DNA of 64,000 bases from Dipteris shenzhenensis (lineage: Eukaryota; Polypodiophyta; Polypodiopsida; Gleicheniales), in NCBI GenBank assembly GCA_047967505.1, contig CM106541.1; one strand, written 5' to 3'. Every line of letters begins with the position of its first letter. Position 1 is the stretch's first letter. Below are positions 1 to 11,483 of this stretch, one piece after another. Position numbers and translations under genes: made by a program. The notes below the pieces were generated by a model. The model made no database searches. It was not told the DNA's origin and worked only from the letters and a program-made list of their open reading frames with translations.

Positions 1-1
1 A

Positions 2-143
2 AATCTACTTTTAGGTTTAAGGATCGGCTAGATTGATTCGTTCCTTCAATCCATTTATAGACTTAACAAAGTCATTATGCCTAATCTAGATTCAGGTTCG
101 AGGATTGGTTAGATTGATTCATTCCTTGAGTCCATTTATAGAT
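2..143. repeat. two-copy tandem duplication, period 81 bp
   Basis: A segment of about 61 bases starting near base 2 recurs near base 83 with scattered substitutions; both copies contain the string TAGATTGATTC and end with CCATTTATAG. The divergence suggests the duplication is not recent. No coding content is visible. Confidence 0.8.
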
Positions 144-824
144 GAACTTTAAGTCTCAAAGCTCATTCCAAAATCCCTCACCTTTACACCTTTTAAAAAC
201 AACATGAGGCATTGTTCTTGTTGTTTTATATGTTAAAGATTTGACCATTATAAGTTATAATGTTGAACTTATCTTAGCCTATTTGTGTTTTCTCCTTTCT
301 CACAAGTATACAATCTCACCCTTCTCTCTTGCCTTAATCCTATCAACAATAAGCAATGACACCACTGATAGGAATGTCACAACCACCTAAAGAGGAAGAT
401 AGATACTACTAGCACAATCCCTTCTATTGTTCAAATGTTAAATGGCATTTAAGAATTTACAAACAATGCGCTCTCCCATGAACGTGGACAAAGGAACCCT
501 ATTAAGTGCAACAGTGTTAATTCCACCAAGTGTCTAAGAAGCAACCTTGTGACATGGAAAGCCTTCAAGAAAAGGGTAGAACAAACCTAAGGAAACCAAA
601 AACTTTTCTTGTTGATCCAAAACAAGTGACCGCAAGTAGAGAGGAAGAGTAGCTTATTGTTGAACCTCCAAAACATGTGCCTAAGAAAATATCTAAACGA
701 AAAACATGGTGCACTACAATGATTGAGAGAGGATTGGCCATAATATTTTTCAAAGGTCCCAATGAGACATGGGTACTTGATTCCTTGAAATCCTTACCGT
801 TTGCCGTTCAATGTGACGACTCCT
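144..824. other. AT-rich stretch with no recognisable gene
   Basis: Nothing here resembles an LTR or the N-terminal gag of the young chromovirus at 54683-61258, although by position the upstream part of the decayed element that follows would fall here. Either that end is truncated or it has diverged beyond recognition. Confidence 0.5.
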
Positions 825-2170
825 ACTATGTAGGCCCTTATAGATGTGGATGCTATGGCCTCTATTCTAGGCCCGAATATGACTCCGAATCCATATTCGA
901 GGGAACAGAAGGTTAGGACTAAAGAAGTGGTGGACACATGCTTCATAAGTGGCGAGTCCACTTCAAATTTCACCCGTACTCTAACGACAAGAAGATTCAA
1001 TTGGCGGTTGGCTATCTTTCAGGAAAAAGCCTCCTGTGGTGGAAGGAATAGCGACTACAACCCACCGCATGGGCTGATTTCGAAGATACCTTCAAGAAGG
1101 AGTTCTTGAAGGAGGAGGACTATGATTTTGTGAGCAAATTCACAGACCGGGATATGGTCAAGAACAATCTCTCGTTCGAGACCTACCTATAGAAGTTTAG
1201 AGATTTGCAAACATGAGCATCAAAGATGGATTCTACCACTTTACTTGGGATTTTTGTGGCTGGTTTACCAAATTCCTACAAACTCCAAGCCAAGAAAAAT
1301 AAAGCTACGTCTTTGCAAGAAGCTATATCATTTTGCACGCATTTATGATGATACGATGATATTGGGAAAGAGTGCCACAACAATGCGAATAATAAACGTA
1401 AGTTTGCTCATCAATCTGATGGCACCAATGAGGGAAATTCCCAGGACAATCCCTCAAAGAACAGGGACATACGAAGCGAATTGCCCCAAGCTCAGTGGTA
1501 ACCCGCAACCCTCAGTCTCAAAATTGAAGCAAGGACACAGTTCTAAGTCTAAAGCTGCCAACGCTACAGGTATTTCTGTCAACGTTCTTACTTGTCCTAT
1601 TTTTTGCAATTGTACTTTTAGTCATACATGGTTTGGTCCTAATGATCTATTCCACACTTATGACGAAGTAAAGAAACAACGAGTTCACATTCTTTTCAGC
1701 TCTCACAATGTTGTTCATCACCAAATTGTGTAGAAATTGGGATTGGACACGACACCGAGTGATTACACTTATGAAGTTCATCTTCCAACAGGAAAACAAT
1801 TTCGGGATTCAGAGATTGATAGTCTTCCTCTTCCGATTCAAGACTACGAGACTATTTTACAATGCTAGATTGCGTACAGTTGTTACTTGGCATTGAGTGA
1901 TTTAAAACCCATGATGTCCAGATCAGATAGAAGGACCATATTTTTTCTTGGGCATAACGGTACACATTTTTGTATGCACTGTGATACCCCCCTCACAAGG
2001 CGCTCTTGTAAATGTGGTTCAATTGAGCCATATGATTAATACAACTTCTTAAGATGTTTATTCTTATTTCTTGAGTCCATTTTCTTCATTTGTTGCTTCC
2101 GTAGAAGACAAATGAATTAAATGCGTTTGAATAAGGTGAATTACAGAAGTTGTTGGCTGAATTGACAATG
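825..2170 (+). pseudogene. gag and protease region of the decayed chromovirus
   Basis: From about base 843 the reading gives VDAMASILGPNMTPNP, closely matching gag of the young element (VDAMASVLGPNITPDP). Matching segments continue in shifting frames through the capsid-like region (KEVVDT, then FLKEEDYDFV) and into the aspartic protease segment, where the KKQRVHILF string precedes a lost active-site motif: the D-P-G of the young copy is replaced by sequence reading SSHN. At least several frameshifts and nonsense codons separate the blocks. The zinc knuckle is not clearly preserved. No product is expected. Confidence 0.85.
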
Positions 2171-2175
2171 TTTTT

Positions 2176-3525
2176 CAATTGCCTCCACGATTACCTCATG
2201 AAAGGTCAATAGATCATCGAATAGATTTGGTCCCTAGTGCTCAGCCTGTAAGTATTCCACCTTACAGAATGAGCCAACCTGAGGAGGATGAGTTGGCAAA
2301 GCAACTTCAAGAATTTTTGAAGTTGGGATATATTCGTCCCAGTACATCACCTTGGGGTGCACGGCTTTTGCTTTGAAAAAAGAATGATAATACTTGGCGT
2401 GTGTGGACTATAAGCGTCTAAATAAACTAACAATTAAGAATAGGTACCCTTTGCCTAGATCTGATGACTTGATAGACAGATTTGCAGCAATGAAGTATTT
2501 TTCTAAGATTGATTTGTGTACTGATTATCATCAAATACGCATCTTTGTGAAGCATGTTGAGAGGACAGCTTTTAGGACGAGATATGGTCATTATGAATTC
2601 CTTGTTTTACCTTTTGGATTGACTAATGCTCCAACAACCTTCCAACAGATGATGAATGACTTGTTCTGAGATTATTTAGGCAAGTTTGTTGTTGTGTTCC
2701 TTGATGATATCTTGGTTTACAGCAAGACCTTAGAGGATATCTAAGGATTGTCTTGGATTTACTAAGACAAAATCTACTGTATGCCAAGAAAAGTAAATGT
2801 GACTTCTTTATGAAGGAAATCATTTATTTAGGACACAAGATTTCACGGGAAGGGATTAGCATTGACCTAGATCGTATTCAAAATGTTTTAGAATGGCCAA
2901 TTTCCCAAGCTGTCAAGCAACTTCGCTCTTTCTTGGGTTTTACTAGCTTTTTAAGGAAATCAGTATGTGATTATTCTACAATAACGGTTCCCTTGACCAA
3001 CGTATTGAAAGGTTGTAGATGTAAGTGAAACCAACCTATCTCTTGGAGTAAAGACTTGAACAAGGAGTTTGATACTTTGAAACTTTGTATCAAAGAAGCC
3101 CATGTTCTTGCGTTGCCCGATCCTAGCAAACCTTATATCTTGGAGACTGATGCTGCGATAGGGGCAGCATTATTCCACGAAGAAAGACCGGTTGTATTTG
3201 AGAGTAAAAAGTTCGATGACGCTCAATGTCGTTGGCCTACGATGGAAAAAGAACTTTATGTAGTAGTGTAAGCACTAAAGGTTCAGAGGCATTACCTGTA
3301 TGGTTCTCGATTTCACATCTTGATTGATCACCAATCAATCAAGTATGTATGTGGTGGCAATGATTTGAGGGGCTGGAAAGCGAGATGGGCAGATTTGATG
3401 CAAGATTTTGATTTTGAGATTAGGTATTGGAAGGGTTCATTGAATAATGTAGTTGATGCCTTGAGTCCAATTAAGATGGTAAATGCTTTATCATTTACCC
3501 AGATATCTTTTGACCTATTTTAATC
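2176..3525 (+). pseudogene. reverse transcriptase and RNase H of the decayed chromovirus
   Basis: The RT fingers and palm read as [40 protein letters not shown] and [12 protein letters not shown] in consecutive pieces. The catalytic FLDD box lies around base 2699-2713. RNase H follows (base 3056-3523), with the DHQSIKYVCGG segment. Nonsense codons fall at about 2374, 2667 and 3028, among others, and the segment between YSK and LRIVL has lost bases compared with the young copy. Residue identity with the young element is high between the breaks. The region is non-functional but diagnostic of the chromovirus lineage. Confidence 0.92.
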
Positions 3526-3629
3526 CTTGAGAGGGCTTTGCGCCTTTATATTGGCAGAAGGTCCCGGATGGGAGCTCCATGATTGACCAAGACTCAGGAG
3601 TTGTGCCGGCCAGAGTGCAAGTGACAGGA

Positions 3630-5061
3630 GGTCAGTGGGGATGATTAGGAAAGGCTGGCTGTTCCAAAATGATAAGATTTGTGTACTAGACTTTGGGGAT
3701 GTTAGATCTAAGATCCTTAAGGAGTGTCATGATGCACCTAGTGTTGGACACCCAAGGGTACACCGGACTATGTCTCCTGTGAAACACACTTTTGATTGGC
3801 CTAAGATGAGACAGCTTGTTGAACACACTGTCGTATGTTGCAGAGTTTGTCAAACGACTAAGGCTGAAAGGCTTCGGAGGGCGGGTTTATTACAACCATT
3901 GGAGATACCTGATAATAAGTATTTCCATGGATTTTATTATTGGTTTGCCAAGAACGCAGACAGGTCATGATGCCATATGGGTTGTCGTTGATAGATTGAC
4001 AAAGATGGCTAGATTTTTACCTTACAAGATCAACCATATCAACTACTCAATTGGCTCACCAGTTTGTGGACCAATTGTTTAAATTATATGGTTTGCCACT
4101 TGACATAATCAACCATATCAACTACTCAATTGGCTCACCAATTTGTGGACCAATTGTTTAAACTGTATGGTTTGCCACTTGACATAATCAGTGATAGGGA
4201 CTCCAAGTTTACTAGCAACTTTTGGACTTTAGTGTTTGAGAAGTTGGAGATTACTTTGAGTATGAGTTCCTCCGACCATGCACAATCTGATGGCCATACA
4301 AAAAATGTAAACCAACTACTAGAAGATATGCTTCAAGTGTATGTTTCCAAGAGACAGTCTTCATGGGAAGAATATTTACCCATGATCGAATTTGCTTATA
4401 ACAATGGTAAGGATTCTAGTACTGGTTTCAATCCTTTTATATTTATGTACAGGTTTCAACTTCTATCTCCAGTCATGGTTGGATACCAAGGGATTAAGAA
4501 TGATGATGTAAAGACATTCTTGCAAGACATGTAGGAGATGTTCGAGTTTGCCAAAGAGCCAATTACAAGTGCCCAAGATCGAGACAAATTTTATGCTGAT
4601 AGACATCGTTCTCCTAGAGAATTTTCAATGGGAACATTGGTATATTTACACTTTCCCAAGGATCCAAGACACTTAGTACTGGAAAGGTTCCGAGTTGTCC
4701 CTCAAACATTGTGGTCCATTTAGGATTAAGCGACGGATTGGACTAGTTGCATATGAACTAGAATTGCCTCCTCACGTGAGAATATACCCTTTATTTTATG
4801 TCGGTAGACTAAAAGAAGTATTGGGTGCTAATGATCAGCTTGTTATTCTTCAAGAGATTAGAGGTTGAAGATTTAACCTTTGTACCACATGAACCTGAAA
4901 GAATCCTTCGTTTTCATGGACGACAAATTAAAACTAGAAGTTTGACCGAATACAAAATCAAGTGGAAGGATAGAGTCGAAGAGGATGCTACGTGGGAGAC
5001 ATTGACTACCCTTCAAAGAGAGTTTCCAGACTTTCTTTCGAACTCAAGAGTTCGTTCTTAG
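3630..5061 (+). pseudogene. integrase and chromodomain of the decayed chromovirus
   Basis: The N-terminal zinc-binding region reads ECHDAPSVGHPRVHRT followed by [13 protein letters not shown], so the H-H-C-C ligands are all present here. The core shows [10 protein letters not shown] (in a shifted frame), then SDRDSKFTSNFW. A 79-bp tandem duplication at 4031-4189 breaks the frame inside the core. The C-terminal chromodomain-like block (bases 4870-5045) reads TEYKIKWKDRVEEDATWETL, nearly identical to the young element. This copy keeps a segment of the zinc finger that the young copy has lost (see findings). Confidence 0.9.
4031..4189 (+). repeat. 79-bp tandem duplication inside integrase
   Basis: The block beginning CAACCATATCAACTACTC at 4031 is repeated from 4110 with few differences. 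Because 79 is not a multiple of three, the duplication itself shifts the integrase frame. It is absent from the related young element. Confidence 0.95.
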
Positions 5062-5071
5062 AGGTGAGGGA
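5060..5071 (+). other. polypurine tract of the decayed chromovirus
   Basis: AGAGGTGAGGG directly precedes the 3' LTR and follows the end of pol, in the same relative place as AGAGGAGGGGGA of the young element. Confidence 0.75.
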
Positions 5072-5561
5072 TCATATCTGACGTGTGTCAGTCACACAAG
5101 ACTAGCTTAGGAAGCCTGGGGAGGCTTCTCGAGCTGAGTTGCAGGGGCAATGACAGATTAGGGTTTTCGATATTTTTAGCGTTGCTTTTGGGCCTGAGCC
5201 TATATAAGGGGTTTAGGGCCTCAGTTGTCAGTATCGTGAGTGGGAGCAAGCCAATTCCTTCTTGCGGGTCTGATCCTAGATTGAGTGTGGATGCGCATCT
5301 TCTATCTAGTGTTGCCCTAGGTTCATCTGAGTCTAAGGCCCCTGCGGGTGCACCTGGTGGTATGGGAAGCCAAGCTAGTTGTGACCAGATGGATGATGTG
5401 CCAACAGTTCAGCTCGTGGCTCGGAGGGGTCATCTCTTGATCCGAGATCCTTTCTCGCAGATGTCATGGTTGGGTTGTAAGCAGCCTGCTAGTTCATCGT
5501 TTCTATGGCAATTTGTGCCTGTTTCCAGGTTCGATTCTCAGGAGCAATTGGGGATGTGTCA
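5072..5561 (+). repeat. 3' LTR of the decayed chromovirus
   Basis: The block matches the reverse complement of the 522-bp LTR of the young element in order: ATCTGACGTGT near the start, a CTATATAAGGGG TATA-like box near 5199, GGGTCTGATCCTAGATTG, CACCTGGTGGTATGGG, CAGCTCGTGGCTCGG and a terminal GATGTGTCA at 5561. The first bases are shortened compared with the young LTR. An apparent long reading frame across it is only a by-product of LTR sequence. Confidence 0.88.
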
Positions 5562-6420
5562 ATAACGAAAGAGAATTGCTGAACGCTCAAGTACTCTTCC
5601 TGATTTCAAACTGCATTCACAATGAACACAAGAACTATCATTTACAACACCAAAGAAAAAGTCGATAGGACAACGGGATTCCCTCCTAAACTGCCGATTC
5701 TCATGCTTATGGACATTTCAAATATCCTATGTGAGGAAACAGTCAACATCACACATGTAAGCACAACAGGGACCCGACACCTGCGATATGGGTAGGGTTT
5801 GGGTTCTGCCATAAAGGGCAACACAATGCCTGCCACATTAGCAGAGGAAAAGGCTGCCGTTTGGAAAGATCACCAGAAGGTGTGAGCTTCCATGTGGGCA
5901 CCAAGATGGCAGCCACTTTGGGTAGCACGCAAAGCTGACACATGGGCAGCACAGTTGGCTGCCTCATGGGCTGAGCACAATGATGCTCATTGCGTTTGTT
6001 TGGATGCCCAGATTGGGGGCATCACAGTCCATGTGGGACTGGTCAAGAATGAGCTTAATGCAAGGGGGTCCATGAGCCCTCAGTAGGGTAAGGGGGGCAA
6101 TACTATGGAGGGCTAACTTTTTAGCACTAATCGATGATGAAAATGGCCTTCATGAATTCAGAATTCAAATTCGAAGCTATTGCAATTATCAGGTAGTAAT
6201 AGGGAGCTAATTTTTAGTTTAAACTCTTTGAAGAATTGGTAGGTCAGGTGAGGGCCAGTACTAAGACATGGTGCAAGGATAGCTTGAAGTGTCATCATTT
6301 TCCATGAGTACCGGGTGGCACTTTCCTCCCTATTGGGGGCCCTGCTGACATTTTAAAGACACCCGCTTCTTTACTGGTACCGGTCAGGCAGCTTGGTGTC
6401 TACTGAAGCAGGTTGGCCCA
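5562..6420. other. non-coding stretch downstream of the decayed LTR
   Basis: No recognisable gene. A purine-rich run at about 6087-6101 (GGGTAAGGGGGGCAA) resembles a polypurine tract and might mark another solo or partial LTR, but no matching termini or primer site are visible. Confidence 0.4.
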
Positions 6421-6430
6421 ATTAGGGCCG

Positions 6431-6690
6431 GCCTGGACAGTTGTGGAGTCATTCTGAAAGGCTGATCCCCTAGGGCTGGTAGTGGACGTGATGCCAGGGG
6501 GTCAGTCACATCTGGTCGGCCCGGATCTGCTTTGAGTTACCCTCAATCAGGCCAGGTTGCAAGCCTGGACAGTTATGCAGTCGTTCTGGCTGGTAGTGGA
6601 CATGATGCAGGGCATCAGCCTAGATCTGGTTGGCTCAAATCTGGTGTGGCAATTTGGCCAGCAGACTGGCCCTCCCCCACAGCTCTAAAT
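6431..6690. repeat. tandem duplication, period about 132 bp
   Basis: GCCTGGACAGTT at 6431 recurs at 6563, and both are followed by a GCTGGTAGTGGAC block and by ATCTGGT. A TATA-like CTCTAAATAGAGCC lies just after the second copy (about 6683). The layout is reminiscent of an LTR U3 region with repeated enhancer-like units, but that is inference. Confidence 0.7.
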
Positions 6691-7587
6691 AGAGCCATTT
6701 GGAAACTCTCAGAGCTCTCCACAGCCACTTTAGTCCCTACAAAGCAAGAGAGGTGCAGCAGCCTTCCCCGTTTGATACTCAGGTGGAGCAACCTTGGGCT
6801 GTAGAAAGGCCAGCCATCCAGCTGAGTAATTGTGGGTGACTTTTGTATGGAAACCACTACTTTTGAAACATAATTTTGGCTGTCTTCTTGGCTGCATACT
6901 TCTCTATACCATGTGTTCCAAATCTACTTGTGTGCACATCTGTGTGTGTGAGCTACTCATTCCACTGTGGGGGTTTGGCTACTGCAAAGCAAGACATATT
7001 GTCTCTGACGTTAACATAATCCAACATCCACGAGTGCACTTGTTACCAACTGCACTACCATCAAGTGATGCACTGGCTATTTCTTCGCACCTTTTGACTT
7101 CTGCAACATAGCATTACTATACTCTAAAAGATTTGACGAATATAGACACATTGAGGCTACTGCAACAAGTAACAGCTACTGTTGTCTCCTGGCCCAGTCA
7201 ACATTTACCCTGGGATACCAATGTTATGCAGTGTGCGTATTAAGCGGAAGTACTTCCTCAGGTGCTAATACATATATACCCTCGTAAGACTAGAATATAT
7301 GCAATCTAACAGATTAACTTTTTTTGTGAAATAAGTGAAAGAACAGCTGAGAGAGACAAAGGAAGAAGGGAGTTTGTAAGAGACACAAAACACAACTAAG
7401 AGTTGAAGAGATAAATAACAATAATACTAATTTAAAAAACCTTAGAGAAATCTTCTACACCTTAAATTTCCCAGGAAAACCTTTTCTAGGTATAACTACA
7501 GACTACTGCAATCTTATTAATACATTCACATTCTTACGATTGCAATACAAGATACAGTATCAGAATTGTAAAAATGAAGGTTAAAAA

Positions 7588-7592
<5 letters not shown>
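6691..7592. other. non-coding stretch, nothing assigned
   Basis: No domain-bearing reading frame, LTR termini or RNA gene could be recognised. Confidence 0.5.

Positions 7593-7644
<52 letters not shown>
7593..7644. repeat. (GA)26 microsatellite
   Basis: An uninterrupted GA dinucleotide run about 0.9 kb downstream of the MCTP stop codon. Confidence 0.98.
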
Positions 7645-7648
<4 letters not shown>

Positions 7649-8555
7649 AGTAACCACCCGGGAAAGAGAAAAACAAAACAAACGCTTCCGCTCTGAAGAA
7701 CACCCTCCCTCATAAAAGTGGCTGTGGTTTCCAAAGAACATCAACGATTACCCTTCCAAGCGTCTGAAGCTGTCATCTGTCAAATACATATTTAGATACA
7801 TATTTAGAGACACTACCATCAACAATCACCCTTCCAAGTGTCCAAAACTGTCATCTGTCGAGTGCATACTAGACATATTTGACGAGCATGCACACCAGGA
7901 AGAACAAAGAGAGGCACATTTCGTGTCCAATAAGATGTCAAACTTGCTTCCTATTTGGACTCTGTACCATGAAACCTGCATTAAGGGTCCCCAAGCCAAT
8001 AGAAATCTCTTGGAAACCTGGGTCCTGCCTTTCCCTCAGTACAAAATTATTGCCCGAGGGTACCTCTTATAAATGGGCTAAAGCCACTATTAGCCAGTAT
8101 CCTTTTGAATCCATTTTTCTCAAAGACCTGTTAAAATCCAAAGTTCTTATCATGTTCCACAAAAAAAAGCTCCATCATTGAGTTTGTACAATGCAACTAA
8201 TATAGCTTCAGCCAGCAACTCCAGCATGCATTGCTTAGTACTAATCAAATTAAATAGGCCCTTCGCAAGGTGGAGATGAAGCCCATACTAAATGCCATGA
8301 CGCCTTTGATTTGCTGTCAAAGGCAGGCTATTACATGTTCACTACAGAGAAAAAGCAGCATGCTTAATGTGCAGCATCAGATAAGATTGGCGCTTCTTTC
8401 CAAAAATGACAAGCACATAATCAATGAGCCAGAAAAGCACCAGAGACTCAGAAGAGTCCTTGGCAGGGAGGTCTGAATGCACATGGTTTAAAAAACACAA
8501 ACACACACAAGACCCACCAGTGAGATGGATACATTGTGGATGTCATCACACTGCA
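7645..8555 (-). other. 3' flank of the MCTP gene
   Basis: This stretch holds no coding frame of its own. It presumably contains the 3' untranslated region of the minus-strand MCTP gene. I could not place a polyadenylation signal with confidence. Confidence 0.45.
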
Positions 8556-11483
8556 TCACAGCATCCTGTCCGAAAGAGCAGGCAATCTCCTGAAGAAATT
8601 CATAGGGACCGGAGGCATGTTGTTTCGGAAGCGAGGGTGTCTAAGGACAAAGATACCAACAAGAACAGCAATCACACGGAAAGGGGTAACATAGAGGATT
8701 ATAGCAGCGAGCAAGCAGAAAAGGATAAAGATTGAGGTAGCACGGGGATCACGCCAATTGAGGAGGGCATGGAAACGCTCTAGTTGGGTGGCAAGGTCAC
8801 CAAGGACGGTTTGGATCCTGCCTGCAAGGGCACGGAGGCGATCGTAGCGAGCACGTACAATCTCAGGGGGTTTGGAGGTGGGGATGGCATCAAATTCTTC
8901 ATCAAGCTCTTCAGGGCTACAAGCATTGGCAAGGGAGAGGTCAACATCCATGTGAGGGGGGTGGCGGGGGCGGAATCTGTACTGCCAAGCTCCAATGAGA
9001 AACATATAGAGGAAAAAGGTGGGCAGAATGAGTTCTGGGTACCAGACAAGGATGAAGTAGAGAATATGCACCAGGACTGTGGTGATTGGGTTCTTCCATT
9101 CACATATGTCCTGGAACCATGACATTACCGCTGCACAGCCCACAAAGACCTTGCTTATCCTATACCAGTTGGCCTTGCTTCTCCTATAGCTCCACCTGTA
9201 AGAGTCTACATCAAGCATGTACCTCACCACCTCTGCCCTCACAGGTGGCTCCGACCTGGCAAGCCTAGTGATCACTATCTTCATTGCGGTCTCCCTGAGT
9301 GCCTCCACATGCCTTACATGGAATGGCTTCTGATAATGCAGCTTTGGTAGCAGTGGTGATATGTACGCTTGCATCATGTTTAGCCTCTTCATGCATGATA
9401 GCCTCACCACCATTTCTATTTCTCCTTTCTTCTTTACTCCCGACTTCTCAAGGACTATCAGCGGATACCTGTGTGAGTATACCCTGTCAGTCTCCAGTGT
9501 GGACAGCCTTATTCTCACCTTGCCTATGATCTCGTCCTTGTGGCCTGCCACTTTGTCTGCTGGCCCATTTGTGAGATGGTGGTTGTCAAAGACACCTACT
9601 GTTAGAACAGTGCAGGGGTCATACACCTCCCATGTGTACTGCTCGTTCCACTGTGGCGCCAGGGAGTCCAGCACTGTCCTCGTCCTCACCCACTTCGGTC
9701 CATACTTTGCCACGCAATATGCATCTGTGCAGCTCCGATGGTCACGTGTCTTCATTGGAACCAGCCCCGTGGCACCCAGCAGCCCAAGCTCCAGCACCGC
9801 CACCGGCAGCTTCCAAAGGCGACGGTCAGTGGGCCGTGTGTCACTGCTATAGTGAGTGGACTCGTCCAGCACATGGTAGCCACCCTCAATGCAAACAGTG
9901 AGGTGGATGCGGCTCATGAACTTACTATTGCCCTTGATCTTGTCTGCCACATCATGTGCCACCTCCTTGATGTCCTTCTTTTCACGCTCGAGATCAAACC
10001 ACTTGGCATCAACAGGACGAGAGTTGGTGCGCTTCGGCACGGAGGTGAGGGGGATTTTGACAACGCCAATGATTTCATCCTTGTTGGCAGCCACACGGTC
10101 GAGGACAGAGATGCTGAGGAGCTCATCAGTAAAGGGTTCAGCAGCTACAAAGAGGAGCTCATCCTCCCAAGAGGGGCTGTTAGTACGGCTGCTAGCAGTA
10201 CGTGTGCGCTGGGCCTGGAATCCGAGCTCAACCTTGACACTAGCCTCAGGGTGATGGCGGTTCTCCTTGCTGGGCACAAGGTCCTGCGCTTCATGGACAA
10301 TCACCCGCAGATACCACAGCCGAGGGGACAGATAAATCTTGGAGCGCGTGTACGGCAGCCAGCCACTGTCAGATTGCCGGGCATGGGGGAATGCCTCATC
10401 AGCCTGAGTACCAATCCAAACTGCCAGCATGACCTCACCCTGGGCCTGCTTCCCATGCCTAGACTCCAGCCTGTACCACTGTGGGGCCAGTGGTGAATCC
10501 GGCGGCCGCCGCTCTGGAATCTCACCTATCTCGAAAGAGACAAACCCGAGGAAGTCGTTTTTCACGGCATCGTGGTCCCAAACCGTAATCTCAAGGAATT
10601 CAGCCTGGTACCGATCTTGGGAGATGGCAAAAACCTCGCGCCAGACCGGGTTAAGGTCCTTGGGGATGACTGCGGTCTCGACCTTGACATTGCCAACTTT
10701 GACTTCCACAAAGGGGTCAGAACTACCGGAAACATCTTTGACAGCGAGGCCACGGGCACGCTCCACGCGGACGAAGAGGTAGTTCATTTCGGCGACGAGA
10801 TCTCGGCGGGGCTGTTCGTGCCAGGGTGTCGATTTCACGGCGGTAGGTTGGACGGAAAAGTCGAGCTGCGAGGCGGACTCGTCGGTCTCCCATCTAGCAA
10901 GGTGCTCAGCACGGCGAGATTGGTTATCTCCGCCGCCTTTGCCCTTCTCTGCTGCGCCGCCGCCGCCCCCGCCCCCCCCTCCTCCTCCTCCTCCTCCTCC
11001 CCCCTTCTCAGCCGCCTCCTTCTTCTCTTCCTTGCCCTTGCCCCCTCCTCCCTTGGCAGCTGCTGCCTTCTCCTTCTCCACATCATAGTAGTAGACCTTC
11101 AGATACAGCTCCCCCTTGGCCATGGAGAAGATAGCCCAGCCCCTCTCCAGAGCAAATCCCAGCGGCACCTCAGCCCCCTCCGTCCCCCTCCTCCTGATGT
11201 GCTGTGGCTCTACCTTGGCCTTCCCCAGTGAAGCCCTGTGGCCGCTCTTCCTCTCTGTGTACACATGCGCCTCTATGCATTCCTCCTCCAGCACCTCCTT
11301 GTCGCTCACCGTAAACTCCAGCTTCTCGTTCCACACCGGATTCATGTCCTTGGCCTTCGTCTTCGTCCTCAGCCTCTGCGAGTCGAACGTCACCTCCACA
11401 TACGGACTCGCTGACCCCTCCCCATCCTTCGGCGATAAGTTCGATGCGTGTAGCACCTCCACCACCAGCTTCATGTTCGTCAT
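8556..11483 (-). CDS. multiple C2 domain and transmembrane region protein (MCTP; FTIP/QUIRKY family)
   Basis: This is an intact, intronless 975-codon gene. Domains in order: C2A (about 4-130), a Lys/Ala/Gly linker with a 16-Gly run (161-176), C2B (233-350), C2C (388-510), C2D (556-690), and the plant C-terminal membrane domain (about 780-975) with hydrophobic segments near 800-835 and 914-948, ending PVPMNFFRRLPALSDRML, the family's usual C-terminus. C2B keeps a full calcium-ligand set (D250, D256, D303, D305, D310). C2D keeps D581, D587, D633 and D650. C2A and C2C lack several ligands. Plant MCTPs are ER-anchored tethers to the plasma membrane, often at plasmodesmata, and some carry FT or act with receptor kinases. 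Start: first ATG of the frame; Met4 is an alternative. The coding part is much richer in GC than the flanking repeats. The exact orthologue is unclear. Confidence 0.97.
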   Translation of the reverse strand: MTNMKLVVEVLHASNLSPKDGEGSASPYVEVTFDSQRLRTKTKAKDMNPVWNEKLEFTVSDKEVLEEECIEAHVYTERKSGHRASLGKAKVEPQHIRRRGTEGAEVPLGFALERGWAIFSMAKGELYLKVYYYDVEKEKAAAAKGGGGKGKEEKKEAAEKGGGGGGGGGGGGGGGGAAEKGKGGGDNQSRRAEHLARWETDESASQLDFSVQPTAVKSTPWHEQPRRDLVAEMNYLFVRVERARGLAVKDVSGSSDPFVEVKVGNVKVETAVIPKDLNPVWREVFAISQDRYQAEFLEITVWDHDAVKNDFLGFVSFEIGEIPERRPPDSPLAPQWYRLESRHGKQAQGEVMLAVWIGTQADEAFPHARQSDSGWLPYTRSKIYLSPRLWYLRVIVHEAQDLVPSKENRHHPEASVKVELGFQAQRTRTASSRTNSPSWEDELLFVAAEPFTDELLSISVLDRVAANKDEIIGVVKIPLTSVPKRTNSRPVDAKWFDLEREKKDIKEVAHDVADKIKGNSKFMSRIHLTVCIEGGYHVLDESTHYSSDTRPTDRRLWKLPVAVLELGLLGATGLVPMKTRDHRSCTDAYCVAKYGPKWVRTRTVLDSLAPQWNEQYTWEVYDPCTVLTVGVFDNHHLTNGPADKVAGHKDEIIGKVRIRLSTLETDRVYSHRYPLIVLEKSGVKKKGEIEMVVRLSCMKRLNMMQAYISPLLPKLHYQKPFHVRHVEALRETAMKIVITRLARSEPPVRAEVVRYMLDVDSYRWSYRRSKANWYRISKVFVGCAAVMSWFQDICEWKNPITTVLVHILYFILVWYPELILPTFFLYMFLIGAWQYRFRPRHPPHMDVDLSLANACSPEELDEEFDAIPTSKPPEIVRARYDRLRALAGRIQTVLGDLATQLERFHALLNWRDPRATSIFILFCLLAAIILYVTPFRVIAVLVGIFVLRHPRFRNNMPPVPMNFFRRLPALSDRML
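10957..11008 (-). repeat. GGN-repeat tract encoding poly-glycine in MCTP
   Basis: On the + strand this reads as GCC, CCC and CTC triplets. On the coding strand it gives the 16-residue glycine run between C2A and C2B. Mixed codon use (GGC, GGG, GGA) argues against a single recent slippage event, but the tract is expected to vary in length. Confidence 0.85.

Larger units (their letters stand above)
825..5561 (+). mobile_element. decayed Ty3/gypsy chromovirus, same lineage as the young element at 54683-61258
   Basis: Translated pieces in all three + frames match, in order, the gag, protease, reverse transcriptase, RNase H, integrase and chromodomain regions of the young minus-strand element in this window, and a related 3' LTR follows. 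No 5' LTR is visible inside the window; if the element were full length it would lie upstream of base 1. Stop codons and frameshifts occur throughout, so it is long dead. Parts are annotated separately below. Confidence 0.93.

Noticed and set aside
5083-5565. 160-codon + strand open frame
   Set aside because: It lies within the 3' LTR of the decayed chromovirus and matches LTR sequence of the young element, so it is not a gene.
6080-7010. Solo LTR with repeated U3 units
   Set aside because: A purine run and a TATA-like box are present, but no TG...CA termini or target duplication could be fixed, so it is not annotated as an LTR.
9738-11231. Long + strand open frames opposite MCTP (9738-10496, 10572-11231)
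   Set aside because: They are antisense shadows of a GC-rich coding region, have no domain similarity, and their low-complexity Ser/Pro/Leu content mirrors the MCTP linker.
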